The translations under genes and the position numbers were made by a program. DNA of 64,000 bases, taken from NCBI GenBank assembly GCA_013397115.1, contig VWZW01005387.1:566507-630506 (forward strand), in the 5' to 3' direction. Below, in pieces: positions 33,386-46,090 of the stretch. The first letter of the stretch is position 1, and each line of letters starts with the position of its first letter. Under the pieces are notes generated by a model. The model made no database searches. It saw only the letters and a list, made by a program, of their open reading frames with translations, and was not told the DNA's origin. This DNA is from Edolisoma coerulescens (lineage: Eukaryota; Chordata; Aves; Passeriformes; Campephagidae).

Positions 33386-36300
33386 AAGTTTTGTGTAACA
33401 TGGACTGGCAATTCCCTCACTAACCCAGAAAAGCAGCTACCTGCCTCAGAGCCATGTCTGCTGTGATGACGTCTGTCTAGCATGCACTAAAGTTTCTCAC
33501 AGAGAACTACAAGAAAGTATTAATTCAGTTTTGGACTTAGATTTAGATAATACTTAACTGTCTTTATTTCCTCTTCCATCGACAATGTATAAATTCCTCA
33601 TAGCACCTTTCTTTGTTCTGCTGTACATGTTTTCATTTCCCTTTCAAGGTCAAATTCACTGAATTTTCCACTATTCCACTTCATGCCTGTATTTTTTAAC
33701 TTCAAAACATTACTTGCTGATAAGTGTCAAGCTCCTACCAAGCTGTGTATTTAGTTTGTTATGGAAACCATTCTTAGAAGGCTAGGATGAAAATTATGTA
33801 TGATTTAAACCTTGTATTTTAATAATTGCTGAGCCGTGTACACATTTTTGACCTGTAGTCCTCTGACTTCATGGAACACCTTTTTTAATTTAGCAAGTTA
33901 AGAACTGGACTTTAGTCTACTAAATTCTACTCCCACAATCCACAGTAACACTTTGTCAGTCAAATCCTCCTGGTTTAGCAACCAGTGTCTGCATATGTTT
34001 CTCATGATTTAGCAAGTTTGTTGTGGCAAAAATCAGGGCACTGTCTAATCTCAGGATTAGAGATCAAGGGGCATAGATGAAACTCATTTTTTACCCCAAA
34101 ATCTTTCTTATGAGGTAGTGATGTATATATTGCACCATTTCAATACACATCTCCATGATAGTTTTGCATTCTTTAAAATAACCTATATACCTCTCTCTTT
34201 TTTTCCCATGCCAAAACACCCTCTGGTTTCCCATCTGAAGCTATTTCAGATTTACAGGTTGCACACTGATTTTATTCCACACTGTTGGATACTTCTCTAA
34301 AGCAGGACAACTTGACAGACTTTTCACAGTTTTTTTACATTATATATGTGAGATGTTCATGCTGTTCTCTGCTCCTTTTCTTTGTCTTTAAGTGGGAGGG
34401 ATCTTATCCTTCCTTTTATTTAGGGCAGACTGGCTCAAAACATCTTCTGTCAGAATGACTGACAAACAATGTGCTTTGTCTGTCTCTGGAGCTTATTTGT
34501 CTCTTATTTCCTCATTTTCCTTAATCTAAATGGAAGGTCAGTTGTCCTGATAAAACACAATATGCTGTGTTTATGGAAAGAGCAGCAGTCACACACACAG
34601 GCCTGTAAAAATAATTTAGGCCAAAGGAGTAGCTATAAAGGGTAGGAAGCAAAATAGGACCTCATATTGACCAAGATGAGGAAGAGGGAGGTTGCATAGA
34701 AGTAAAGGATGAATTAGGGAGACCTATGCTGATATTTCTATAAAACTATTTGCAATGGGGTTTGTAGTATATCCTTACAATTAAGAATATTGCTGTTAAT
34801 TAAGGTTAATTAAGATAAATAATTAAGTTTATTGCTCTTTCCTGCTTCCTGAACGAAGGGGATTCAGAGCCAGCTCCTTTATGTTCTCATCTAGGTCCTG
34901 CAGAGGACTAGCAGGGACACTTGTGTGTTAGATCTCAGTTAAACCTGCATACATAGTGTGCGTGCATTAACATCACATTAGATCCAAAATCCTAAAAATT
35001 CTTTTGGTTGTTGCTCGTTGGTAGGTACTGTGGAGGCAAAAGAGTGTTTCTATCACTAACAACTCAATTTGTTTTCAGAGCACTGGTAGCAGCATTAATT
35101 GCTCCTTTTTTCACTGTCCAGGATGATGCATATCTGGAGGTACCTTGTTGCAGCTGAAGTAATTCTAGGTCTTGAAAGTGACACAAGGATTGGTTTAGAG
35201 AGGCCAGGCTGCATAAGACTCCAAAGCACATTGTGGTGTAAATATCTTGCAGATATTTAGCTGGCTACTTGTAAATAAAAGTGACCATCAATTTAGAAAA
35301 CAGATGGAGTTCACCTTAAGTGCTGCATTGACATCAGATTAGCCATGAAGGAGTGGAGAGCTGTCTCCTATGATGAAGCTATTTGTGCACATCAAGTCAC
35401 CATGTGCCACTGCGTCCACAGCAGCATCTGTGTGAACTTCGGTCCCTGAAAATCCTCTTAGTGCATGTTAGAGAAATTTGCTCCTGTCCTTAGAAAATTT
35501 ATTGATAAAATATCCATTTGGTAAAATGTGTTAAGTAGTACCCCAAGACAAGGCTTTTTTTTCAGATGACATTGTTAATGTGATGGTTGAAATAAAAATA
35601 TTTTTAAAGAACAAAAGTTAAATGTTAAGTAGGTCCTTTTATGCCACAAAAATTTGCATACTTGACCTTCCACATGCTTTTAAACTGTTGACTGAATGCT
35701 AAAAATATCTGAAAACCGTCTCAAGTCAACTATTTTATGTTTATTTACATTTTCAACTTCATGTTCTGAAAGACACTTAAATAACGAAGGGAATTAAAGC
35801 TTAGGATATGAACACACATGCCATTAGTATTCTGACACGTATATTTTACAAATATTCTGAGCACTTTAAAAAAAAAAGAGAATTCAATTTACTTTGGCTA
35901 CATTTTTACTAAAAGCTGAAAAGGTATTTCATCCCCTTGCAAACTATATTTCTGCCGTGCCACTTAATTTGATGAAACATAATTGAAATAAAACATAGCA
36001 ATATTCTGGCCAGAATGTGTCATACACCACAAAAAGCAGATGTTTTAAAGAAAAAATCAGAAAGGAGGAAGGAACTAGGTATTTTAGAGGAAGAGAGAGA
36101 AATTTGGTTCCCTGACTGATGATGAGAGGTAGAGAGTTGGAGATAGAAGTAGAAGTTGCTTGGATTTAGACAACAAGATATTATAACCAGGGATAAGAAA
36201 ACTGAAAATGTGCTGAAAAGAATGATTGTATGAATAGGGGAAGATTCATACAGTCAACATGGCAAGAAGAGGTCATCAAGATATGGAATAGGGCAGCCTA

Positions 36301-38028
36301 CATAAAAGAGAACCTCATCAGAGCATCTTGAGGACAGGCAAGCTGAAATGTCCAAGCAGCTGGTCATTGTAGGTGTCCACTGTAGGCTTCATATTTGCCT
36401 TGAAGGAGTCCGTGAGAGATAGATGTGTGAATTATTTTTAGTCAATTTATTGTAAAAATAAGAGGGGCTTTAGTGAATGCATTTTCATGTGGTGGCTAAA
36501 CAGATCTACTGGGCCAGCAAAACCAGCCTTGAATGTACATTTTATTAGAGAGGAATCCAGGGACTGCTGCTGAGGAATATATTGTATATAAACATTGAGG
36601 TAGCAAAAAAACCCTCAGTATCTTGGCTCCAAAATCTGAATTTTTCACCAACTTTTAAAGAGCTGTATCTAGTGTATCTATTATTACTGGCTAGTTAATT
36701 TTCTAAATAGCTTTTCTAGCTGTATGAGCATTGAACATTACTAGGCAGAACTTTTTTATCTAGCAGCAAATCAATGTTCTGAAAAGCAAAACAGGGGGCA
36801 AAGAATGGGTTTCAAACAAATCACAGGTCTGTGTTTCATATGGAAAACGTTTTTGGTCAGGAAAAAGATCTTTTTAATTTTTCTTTTACTGTTTTGCTTC
36901 AGCATTTTTCAAACAAATGGTTTTGGTTGGCCTCAGAAACAAAAAAATAACATTATTCACGCAACTCTGCGTGCAGCTGTCATCAAATATCCTGTATTTG
37001 ACAGTGTATATTCCCCATTAGTCAGTCAGCCTATGAATGCCCCAGCTTTATCCACGCAGCAATAACTCCAAGCACCAATCAATAATTCCTGGCAAAGTCT
37101 AGCTCCGTTTGGCAAATGATGACCTGAAGTCAGCATGATTCATGCTTTTGTGCCCACATAGTTCTACAAAAGTAACACACAACACCCGGAGAAAAACTTC
37201 GATATCATGAGGAGATCCTCAGTAATATATCAGCGACAGTGGTGGCAACAAACAAAAAAAGGAACTTTTTCTCTGATTCCTATGAGTTTAACAATGATCT
37301 GTGACTGGATGGAGATGGAAAATTCCAGTCTTAGTATTGTAAGACTAAGTTTCCTTAAAACTGATTTCATTTCTTCTTAGAAATCTGACTCTTTTAGCAG
37401 AACTAAAGCAGTGAATTAGAGCTGTGGGAGTCATCACACAAATGTTCCTTGTTTGAAAGGTTTAACAGTTACAAAATAACAATATCAAGAAAATACTATA
37501 TTAGTCTTTTTGAAAATACAATATCTATTTTTTCTTTGCAATAAAACAACAAAAAAAAATTCCTGAAATTTGTTTTAAAATAGTGTCTGCATTCAATTCT
37601 ATTAATTTCTTTATTTTGGGCTGATCACTGTAGTCCAAAATTTCAACACTCTGATGACTCATTCATATTTGATATAGCTCATTTTTACCTTACTGTGGTA
37701 CCAGTGCAGAAGACACGAGAAACAAGGTGGAATTTGTCCATAAACAGGCAGCTTTGTTAATAATATCAACAAAAATCAAAATATGAACAGCCTGTAGATT
37801 AGTTATGCTTTTCTTATGGGTGAATCAAAATATGCAGAAGGGCATTACCAAATGAATTTGCAATACCATTATTGTAAGAAACATAATTTCTCCATAAATA
37901 CAGAACCTTTCTTTTACTCTGAGAAGATCCAGATAGGAGAGAGCAATTGAGATAATACACTTGATTTATATCAGTGGGATGAGGTAAATCCGTAAATACG
38001 GGTTCTATCATTATAAATAATTGCTTAC
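33386..38028. other. Unique sequence, no confident gene
   Basis: The first few hundred bases may continue the ancient LINE but cannot be aligned by eye. Elsewhere I see AT-rich DNA. The interval 36950-37150 is less biased in composition and has the look of a possible conserved non-coding element, but that cannot be judged without other genomes. Confidence 0.45.
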
Positions 38029-38184
38029 CTACAGTTACTACATTAGAGTCCATGATTTCAATATAATCTTCAATTTTAAGATTTTTATATAGAGGGTTCT
38101 GTACTGGATCACAAGACTCATTTATTGGCAGCAGTGACTGCTGCACACAAACTTGTTGAAAACTGCCCTTAGCTGCAAACACCA
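38029..38184 (-). CDS. Candidate internal exon (156 nt), product unknown
   Basis: On the minus strand an acceptor-like TTATAATTTAG precedes 38184, and a good donor (GTAG then GTAAGC) follows 38029. The enclosed 156 bases are an exact multiple of three, open throughout in one frame, and both junctions are phase 1, so the exon could be spliced without shifting the frame. The 51 or so residues include two cysteines and read in part SFQQVCVQQSLLPINE and KIEDYIEIMDSNVV. I recognise no domain or family. The polypyrimidine tract is poor (mixed A/T), which weakens the case. The open frame runs past the donor for another 70 codons in AT-rich sequence, and chance remains possible. No partner exons were identified. 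Confidence 0.27.
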
Positions 38185-41100
38185 CTAAATTATAATTGTA
38201 TATTTATTGTGGCCATTCTCTTTTTGACACTTTCATATATAGCGAAAAATGGAAAAAAACACTTAAAGAACTGAGACCTTATTCCCACTGCTTCCACTTT
38301 TAAAGGCAGAAGCACTTGCTGAAATATATATGAAGCATGTGCTATTGATCAGAGGCTCAAATAAGGGTTCAACACCCAGATGTTTAAGGCACCAGACACA
38401 GTTACAGTCTGTGCCACAAGTCTAGCCATTTCAAACCATTTTGCATAATACTTTGTCAAAACTTACTGTGCCATCCTTTCTTTCACAGCTACCGTTTACA
38501 GAAGTTCAAAATAACATATTTCATGTGTAAGAATACTTGACTGTCACCTGATATTTTAGCACTTGGAGGAGTTGCTTATGGTGACAAACACCTCTTTAAA
38601 TCCTTTAACACTGTCCGACCAAACTTCAGAATAAAAGTGCAACAACTGATATCAGGAAACAGCTCCCATCAGGTTCCCAAGGCATTGCATACCCATGGCG
38701 GTATTGCAATTACGTGGTAGGATAGTTCACTGCATTCACAGCTGCAGCTTTATTTTTGTAGATATATGAGAGATTCATATAGCTAAAAAAGAAACATATA
38801 GATAGTAAACTGATGAAGTTCAGCTGCGTCTTATTATCTATTTTAAGCTTTGACTGTTACCACATCACCTTTGATATGTGGGGTTTTTTATTAAAAAATA
38901 AAAGTTATTTTTGGTTTCATATTTTGTTAAATTTTTATCAGATCTGCCCTTTAATGGCACTCTATCTCCCCATAAAATCCTGAAGAAATTAAAAGTCTAC
39001 TGATGATAAATAAATGAAAACACTTGAAAGAAAGCTAATACTTAGAGGTAATGCAGATTTATTCAATATTTCTGAAATTAGGACCATAGGAATTTAAGTA
39101 GATTTTTCACTCTCACTAGAGTATAATTTATGGTCTTTAATTAAAATTCCTCCTACCATGACTTTAGTATAAAGGAAAATACAAAGGAACATCAGAAGAA
39201 CTCTCACTCAGAAAAATGATGCCAACTGTCAATTACTGCTTTAGAGTGAAATATCGCTAATTATTCCTAGTATTCATTAATTGTTTTTTGCACAGAGAGA
39301 TGCATTTTGTACTTGGACTGCCTTCACAAATATGGCTGTCATTATTCAGTTAAATAAACACCTTATACAACAGCAAAAGTCTAATTTTTAACCATCAGTC
39401 CTTGAGATATTTGCTGAGGCAGATGTCTGACAGTAACTATAACTGTGATGCACAGATAGGGATAGTGCTAGACTCCAAAATACCACACCCACGATTCCTC
39501 ATTATTCTTTCAGCAAGAGGAATCTTCAGGAAAAAATATTGAAATAAAAAAGTATCCAATTCTTTCAGTGGGATAAGGAAAAGATCAGATAGCTTTGAAT
39601 TAATTTGTGTCATGTTTTTGTTTCAGGAACACCCAAGTTCACCTGTAGAAGGACTCTGCTTTCCAGGCTACCCTGGGGAATTCATGCAGCTATCTCCTGA
39701 AATTCTAACACAAAGCTATTTTCTCAGTCTAACTTTGCTGTCACCATTGTCTGCTGACAAGGCAAACTCTGTAATAGCCCATCACACCTCAACTTAGTGA
39801 TAGATCAAATATCCAGACTAAACCACTGAGACTCATCAGGCACAGGCGACAGCTGCTGACTGGGTACAAAGCAGCTCAACTCTATTAAAAGTGAAGGAGC
39901 CCCATTGTTTTATTCTATCTCAAGAATTTGCCAGAATGTGTTATATAGTTCAGTTCCTTGTAAAGAGCTAGCTGTGATAGCAGAAGTCTTTGCTTATGTA
40001 AAATAAATAATAAAGTGATTTTATTACCTCAGTTCCAGACAACATTAACTGTATCTCTTGACCACTCCAAAGCCCACAGCAGCATCTAGTAAAATAGTTC
40101 TTTAATGTATCTCATTCTCAATTTATATACAAAAAATAAAGATGAATGCTTGCTGTCTCTTTTCCCTGAGGTATTGTATACGGCTGGATGGAAAACAAGG
40201 TTTCCATCTTATGATAAATGTCAGAGTTCTGACATTTGTTTTCAGTTCCTGATGTGAACAAAACAGGCTTTCAAGAGTTTTGGGAGAGATAGCAAATTTC
40301 AGAGGAGCTGATACTCATAGCATGCATGAAATTTTAGTTTCTATTTTGTGCCTAGGGGACCAGGGCCTTAATGCTCCATTTTCTGTCCTAAGCGAAAGCA
40401 CTTAGCAACAACTTTCTCCAGGGCAATTTGTCTGTGTACTTTTGCTCACAAAATCTATCCAGGGTCCAACAAATCTTTTCAGACAGACTTAGTTGACATC
40501 AAGATAACTTTGTGAAATGTGTTAGTGTGAAGGAATCTGGTTTTTTACAACGCATTTTTTTAAAAAAAGGGTATTTCACCTCAGCCACCAATTCTGAGCC
40601 GTAATAGTGATAGAGTCCCAGCTCCCACCTAGGTCCAGCCTGACACAGGTGGCTTCAGGGATAGGTGATGGTGCCAGGGACCTGAGACAGTATTCCTCAG
40701 AGAACAGGGATTCCCATTTCTCAGCTCCAACTGGAATACCGCCTATGCCCGCTGTCAGACTATGATTAGGCTCAGAAGCTGAAATTATTAATGACTAAAA
40801 GAAAGGGAACAGGTTAGATGCTATCTCCATTCGGGATTCAGGTACTGATAAAGTAGGACTCCTTGTTTGCGTAACATTGTCTTGAACAATGTAGTAACAA
40901 CAAAATAAAGTTGGTAAGTAATTTTGTATCACTGAATCAGCATTGCATCTGTGACAAAAAATGCAGGCAAAAAATATTTGAGAAACCCAGCAACATTATC
41001 TCACTGTAGCAGAAAATACTAACAGGGAACTCTTGGCTCAATTTGTGATGTCCCAAGGGAGCATCTGAGAATCAAACTTACCCTGGATTTCTCCAGAAAT

Positions 41101-43020
41101 TTAAAGAGTTTTCCAGTTTTAAAGTGATTAAAATATTTTTGGCAGGAATACCCAAGTAATATACATTTTCCCCACAAACCACAATACATGCAAAACTTTT
41201 AAAAGAAATTATCAGTTTGACTACTATATGCATCACTTAAAAAAGAATCTTCCATGGATATTTAAACTTCAATTATTTACATTAAAAAACACCAAAAAAA
41301 CAACAAAACAAACCCAAAACAAAAAACTTCAAACGTATAAAAAATGATTATGGAAAAGTTCAGACCCAGACTACTGGTGATATTTTAGTCTTTGGCCAAG
41401 AATTTGCAGGCTGCTTCAAATAGATATTTATTTACCCTTATGGATCTCAGTGAGAGGGCAAGAATAGGTCTTTAATGACAACATTTAGGCGACATTCACT
41501 ATCTTGAAGCAGATTTACTCCTAGGTGTCTTCCACCAGGACAGAGTAGCATTTTGATCAGCCAATAGTGGCATAAGTTCTGTGGAAAATATTTTAACCTT
41601 GCACATGGAAACTGATTAGTTGATATACTGAGTCCATTCTATCTGTAATGTGACAGTATGATTTTAATGCCAATATATGAAGCTACCTTGGCAAACTGTG
41701 ACAAGTGCCAGATGCATCTTTACTGAATCTTTGTTTTTGCTTAAATCTTGAAAAAAATTTTCTGTGCAACCTGACTCTTCTGAATTTCCCAAAAGGACAA
41801 ATAACATCCATTTATCACCCCTCAGTCACAGGTTTCCAGGTTCCTGGAGTCATTTGGAATAAAAGGCTTCTTTTTGCACCTCCTGTGGACAGGTCAGAAT
41901 GCAAAGGAAGGAGACAACATTCATCACCAATTTAGTCCTGGAGGGAGGATTAACTGCATTAGAGAAAAAGAATTGACAACTAACTCACCAAAGAGTAGAG
42001 CACATGTCTGCTTCTACTGCTGCTACTTTACAAGTTGACCTTCACCCCAGCTCTTTTCGCAGCTGCAGTTTTGACAGATGAGCGATAATGAGAGTCCAGA
42101 TAGTGCACAGAACAGACTGCTGCTTGAGCTGCACAAAAGCCAGTCATCACGTAGCACTCGCCTGGCAACTCTCAAAAGATGTTGCACTTTCAGTCCTTTG
42201 ATCATCTTTTTTTTAAACAGAGCAAGCAGAGTAAGGCTGGGACAATTTCAAAAGCATAAGCTGTGGTCTGCTTCACTCTTTCCTCACTCCCTTTTCCTCA
42301 CTATTGCTCTTTGCGAGGCAGACTGCATATATCAAACTTTGATAAATGACGAATAAATCCTGCTGTTCAAAGAATGTGTGTGGAGTTAAGTTCACTTCCA
42401 CAGCCATATCAAACTGTCTGTCAGATAATTTTTCAACAAAAAATTCGTAAGAAATTTTATACAACTGCATACCTGTGCACACACCAGCACATTAAAGACA
42501 CACACACCTAATTAGACAAAAGACATTACTGTAATGTGCCTCGAGTTTATTTTCTCACGCTGTAGAGATTTGACCCTTCTGTCAACTTTCTAGTATTTAG
42601 AGATCCACACCATACTTTCACATCTCAGAGACAAAATATTCATGTTGCACATGACTGCTTTGCTTTCTTTGGCAGACCGAACATGTTCACTTATCTTTTC
42701 CAAAGGGTGGCATCATTTTAGTACTGGATTCATTCAATGTAGTAGTTTACATTTTGAAACAGTGTGCAAACTTTAATCCCCACAGTGTCCTCATGAGAAC
42801 TGAGAGGGAACGTTATCTCTGGTTTTCAGATAGGGAAGCAGAGCTTTCGTATCCACTCCAATCATGCTGTGGTGGCTCAGTAAATTATTGCCCATTGGTT
42901 GATCTGTGGTAGTAATGTGAGCCCCCTTGAGCCTCTCTTATAATTACTTAAATCTCAGTAAAAGAGAACTAAATCAGTGTTCTGCTACTTTAGATGTGGC
43001 AGAAGCCAGAAGTACAGTAC
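38185..43020. other. Unique sequence, no confident gene
   Basis: No known repeat was recognised apart from an A/C-rich low-complexity tract at about 41283-41327. A GC-richer patch lies at 40580-40780. A plus-strand open stretch from 42078 with an upstream acceptor-like CTCTTTTCGCAG (ending 42062) is discussed in the findings. Confidence 0.45.
41283..41327. repeat. A-rich (CAAAA)-like low-complexity tract
   Basis: An imperfect run of A blocks separated by single C residues or CC pairs. It is similar in style to the longer tract at 54471-54543. Confidence 0.65.
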
Positions 43021-43027
43021 CTGCATG

Positions 43028-43121
43028 CAGCTGCAGACATCCAGCTGTCATTATGTGATCCCATGCACACATATTTAAGGAATGAAGTATGCAAACAGTT
43101 TTCAACAGCAGTATCCAGCTG
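43028..43121 (+). promoter_or_regulatory. Possible core promoter with TATA-like box and CAGCTG E-boxes
   Basis: An ATATTTAAGG at 43071-43080 resembles a TATA box. CAGCTG E-boxes occur at 43028-43033, 43042-43047 and 43116-43121, and an octamer-like TATGCAAAC lies at 43089-43097. A start site 25 to 30 bases after the TATA-like box would give a leader of roughly 80 bases before the ATG at 43181. These motifs are short and common in AT-rich DNA. Their value lies in being followed by the exon-like segment. Confidence 0.25.
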
Positions 43122-43180
43122 TCTAGCTCAACTCACTGCCGGGAAAAGTCTATCCTAAACTGCTGGACTTTGCACTGGAA

Positions 43181-43220
43181 ATGCTGAACATCTGCATCCT
43201 TCTTGTCTATTTTGTTGCAA
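43181..43220 (+). CDS. Candidate first coding exon with a signal-peptide-like start
   Basis: An ATG in a fair context (GGAAATGC) opens a 40-base frame reading MLNICILLVYFVA. This is strongly hydrophobic and has the form of the core of a secretory signal peptide. It ends in phase 1 at a consensus donor, CAA then GTAAGC at 43221-43226. A signal peptide on a first exon that ends in phase 1 is common among secreted and immunoglobulin-type proteins. An upstream TATA-like element sits at a plausible distance. I do not recognise the protein. A candidate acceptor, CTCTTTCCGCAG, ends at 45520 and would extend the frame by KLLLHSGHT, but that continuation soon meets a stop or a second donor-like site. 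No supported second exon was found. Confidence 0.27.
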
Positions 43221-46077
43221 GTAAGCTCTTGAAGAGAAATGGCAACAAAATTTTGTGGCCTTCAGGTATCTTAAGCCACTGCAGCAATTTGAGCCTTTAA
43301 TAGATACCAAGTGATCCAGCTTTTTCTAGTCCTATAAAATTAATTATTAATAAAAAGAGAATCAGAGCTAACATCTTGATTTAGTATTTTATTGCAAAAC
43401 ATCTACAGGCATTCTATATGATTCAAGGCTTGACAAAGAGACAAAGGGCATGATTTCTAGTTGTCTGCAAGTAAATGAGCAAAACTTTCAAAAGTATAAC
43501 TAAGAATTCTTCTCTGCCATTTTTTTTCTGTGAAAAGGACAATAAATCCTCTCAATGAAATTATTTTATAACTTACACAGCTACTTTAAAGTAGCTGGTA
43601 AAAGGCTGGACAGTTTTACTTCTGGAAATTACAACAAAGATGCAAATTTGACCCTCTAAATAGTGAATTGTTACAAAAAGAAAAGAAAATGACATTCTGG
43701 TTTACAGAATTTTGCATAGAAAAACCTATTTTTATATTGTAGCCTCTCCAGCCCATGGGCCTATCCATACATAATTTTCGCAATAAGGCATTGCCATCAC
43801 AGCTAATATGTGATATATAAAAACAATAGAGAGTGATTAAATGAGGCAGGGTAGTATAATGATTATATCTTACAGATATACAGTAAAACAAGAAAGCAAG
43901 TACTGTGAATTGTTGGAATAAGTGAAAAGAGGGTGAGGAAATGTGCCATGAGTGCATCTGCAATTATGTTTATCAGAGTATAAAGGATAGAATGAGATTT
44001 AAATTCTGAGTTGCAGAGAAATATGAAACAAACTGATCTGTATTTATAAACATGCAAAACACACATAGAGGATAGAATGCACTGCATATATTTTACAGTC
44101 TAATAAATAAAGACATAGGGGAGCCAGGCATTGCTTTGCCATAAAAGACGTTGAGGATGGATGTCATAAGGCATTTGTACAACACCATGTAAGAGGCAGA
44201 ACATTTTTATACAACTGAAAATTAAATGCCATCTAAAAGGACAGGACAGCCCTACAGCAAATTGACCCTTGGACAACTGCTACCAAAACATTCCAGTTGA
44301 TGAAATCAAGCCAACTTTAGAGTCAGCAAAGCAGCCAGACAGAGAACTCACCAGAACCATGTCTTTTTTTCCTGTTGTTTTCTTTTTGTCAAGGTTACTT
44401 TCAAGGAAATGCGTGCAGTATAGATAAGCAATGAATAGATTATAATTTTATGAAAGAGAATCAGATGTAAACACAAGGGACTGTGACGGAACATACCAGC
44501 ATATTAAAAACACATACACATGCATTAAAATAGCGGGGGAAAGTGTCAAATAAATTGCATGAGGATTCAAGTAAGATTCCTAGTATGGTTTAAAATAATG
44601 ACAATGCTATTTTCATATGTTTTGTGCTGTTGCACTGTGATTTGCTAGGGTTTTTTTTCAACATTAGAGAGCTAAAGGATAAGATAAAATCTAAATTTAC
44701 AGAAAATAGATTTTGCAAGACATCCAATAATTTTCTGGGATTTTTACAAAATTATTTAGTTTTTTAAATGTAGATCAGGAATTTGGATAAATATTATGTA
44801 TTTGGATTTCATGAGGATGCTTTGAATAGGTCCATATTAGAAATTATTGGTTCATATAGACAAGATGGGGCTTTTCTTTAAAACTGCTTAGTATTAAGTA
44901 ACCTATTTATTGGTCTTTCGGGAGTGACCTGTACACAAAGGAGTAGGAAGTACTACAGAAATAACATAATATGAAAGAGAATAAGGATGTCATAGAATGG
45001 AGACAGAAAATTCTTCAAGAAAAGTAATAGAGAAGGAAAGAATACGGACAAAAAAATTTGCAAAAATGCATTTAGTAATTAAGAATTTTGTTTAAAAGCA
45101 GAATCCATCTGTTGGAAGAGGCACAAGAGGAAATCCTGTCATACTTGTCGATATTGTATGTCTGCGAAGAAACCAAACCCAAGTGTGATTCTGAAATGAA
45201 TCAAATGCATGTGTGAGGTGACCCTGTGGTAGACAGATTGAAAATTTAATACCATTTGAGTGTTGCTTCATTCATTAAATCGGCTAAAGGGGTAAAGAAT
45301 TTTAATACGCTCGTTGGCAGATTCTGGAACCAATTATATAAGACAACACTAAAGATATTTATATATTCATGAGTTCAAAGAAGCATATGTTTACTTTCCC
45401 TATAAATCATGGTGGGTGGATGTGAGTCAACTTCAGTTGGATGAGCTGGTCAACTTTAATTCCCCCTGTGTTTACCAACACAGATTTCAAGTTTCTGACT
45501 GCATATTGCTCTTTCCGCAGAACTCCTGCTTCACTCAGGGCACACAGTAAATAGTGGCACTGAATGAGCAATTACAGCATTAAAAATGGTTTCTATCCTC
45601 AGTGAAGATGCATTACCATGTATTATTTACAGCTCATCCTTTGAGCTTCTGCACTAAATACAAAACTGTTCACTTACACCTAGGGTTCTCCATTGTATAT
45701 TAATTCAAAGGAATATTCCACAAAGATCCCTCAATTAATGTTTTATAAGACCCTATCAATGAATTTCATGTTTTTCAGAGGCTAAGTTGCAAGAAAATTA
45801 GAAACTCCTATCAAGTTTTTAAGAAAATGCTGGAGTTTGCATCCAGATCCCAAAATACTACTATAACCACAAAACTTCCTGCTTTGTGGATTACACATCT
45901 CAGATTTCTAACAAAGCAAGCAATAGTCCTCTGTCTAATGACCTTAGTTATTATGAGTGTATGAGTCATTCCATACCACAGTCTCCATTCTTCTTGAATG
46001 TGGCACAACTCCTGTGAAATATTACCGAGTGATTACGTGATAAAGAACTACAATACACACAGAGAAGATGGTTGAAC

Positions 46078-46090
46078 AAAAAAAAAAAAA
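46078..46090. repeat. Poly-A tract (13)
   Basis: A plain A homopolymer in AT-rich unique sequence, with no retrocopy recognisable beside it. Confidence 0.7.

Noticed and set aside
37814..38028. Continuation of the 123-codon minus-strand open frame past the candidate donor
   Set aside because: After the donor-like site the frame is AT-rich with no coding-like codon use. I treat only 38029-38184 as a candidate exon.
43616..44087. Two overlapping minus-strand open frames of 115 and 74 codons
   Set aside because: They are rich in F, I, Y, S and L, as expected from AT-rich DNA, with no start context and no similarity to a known protein.
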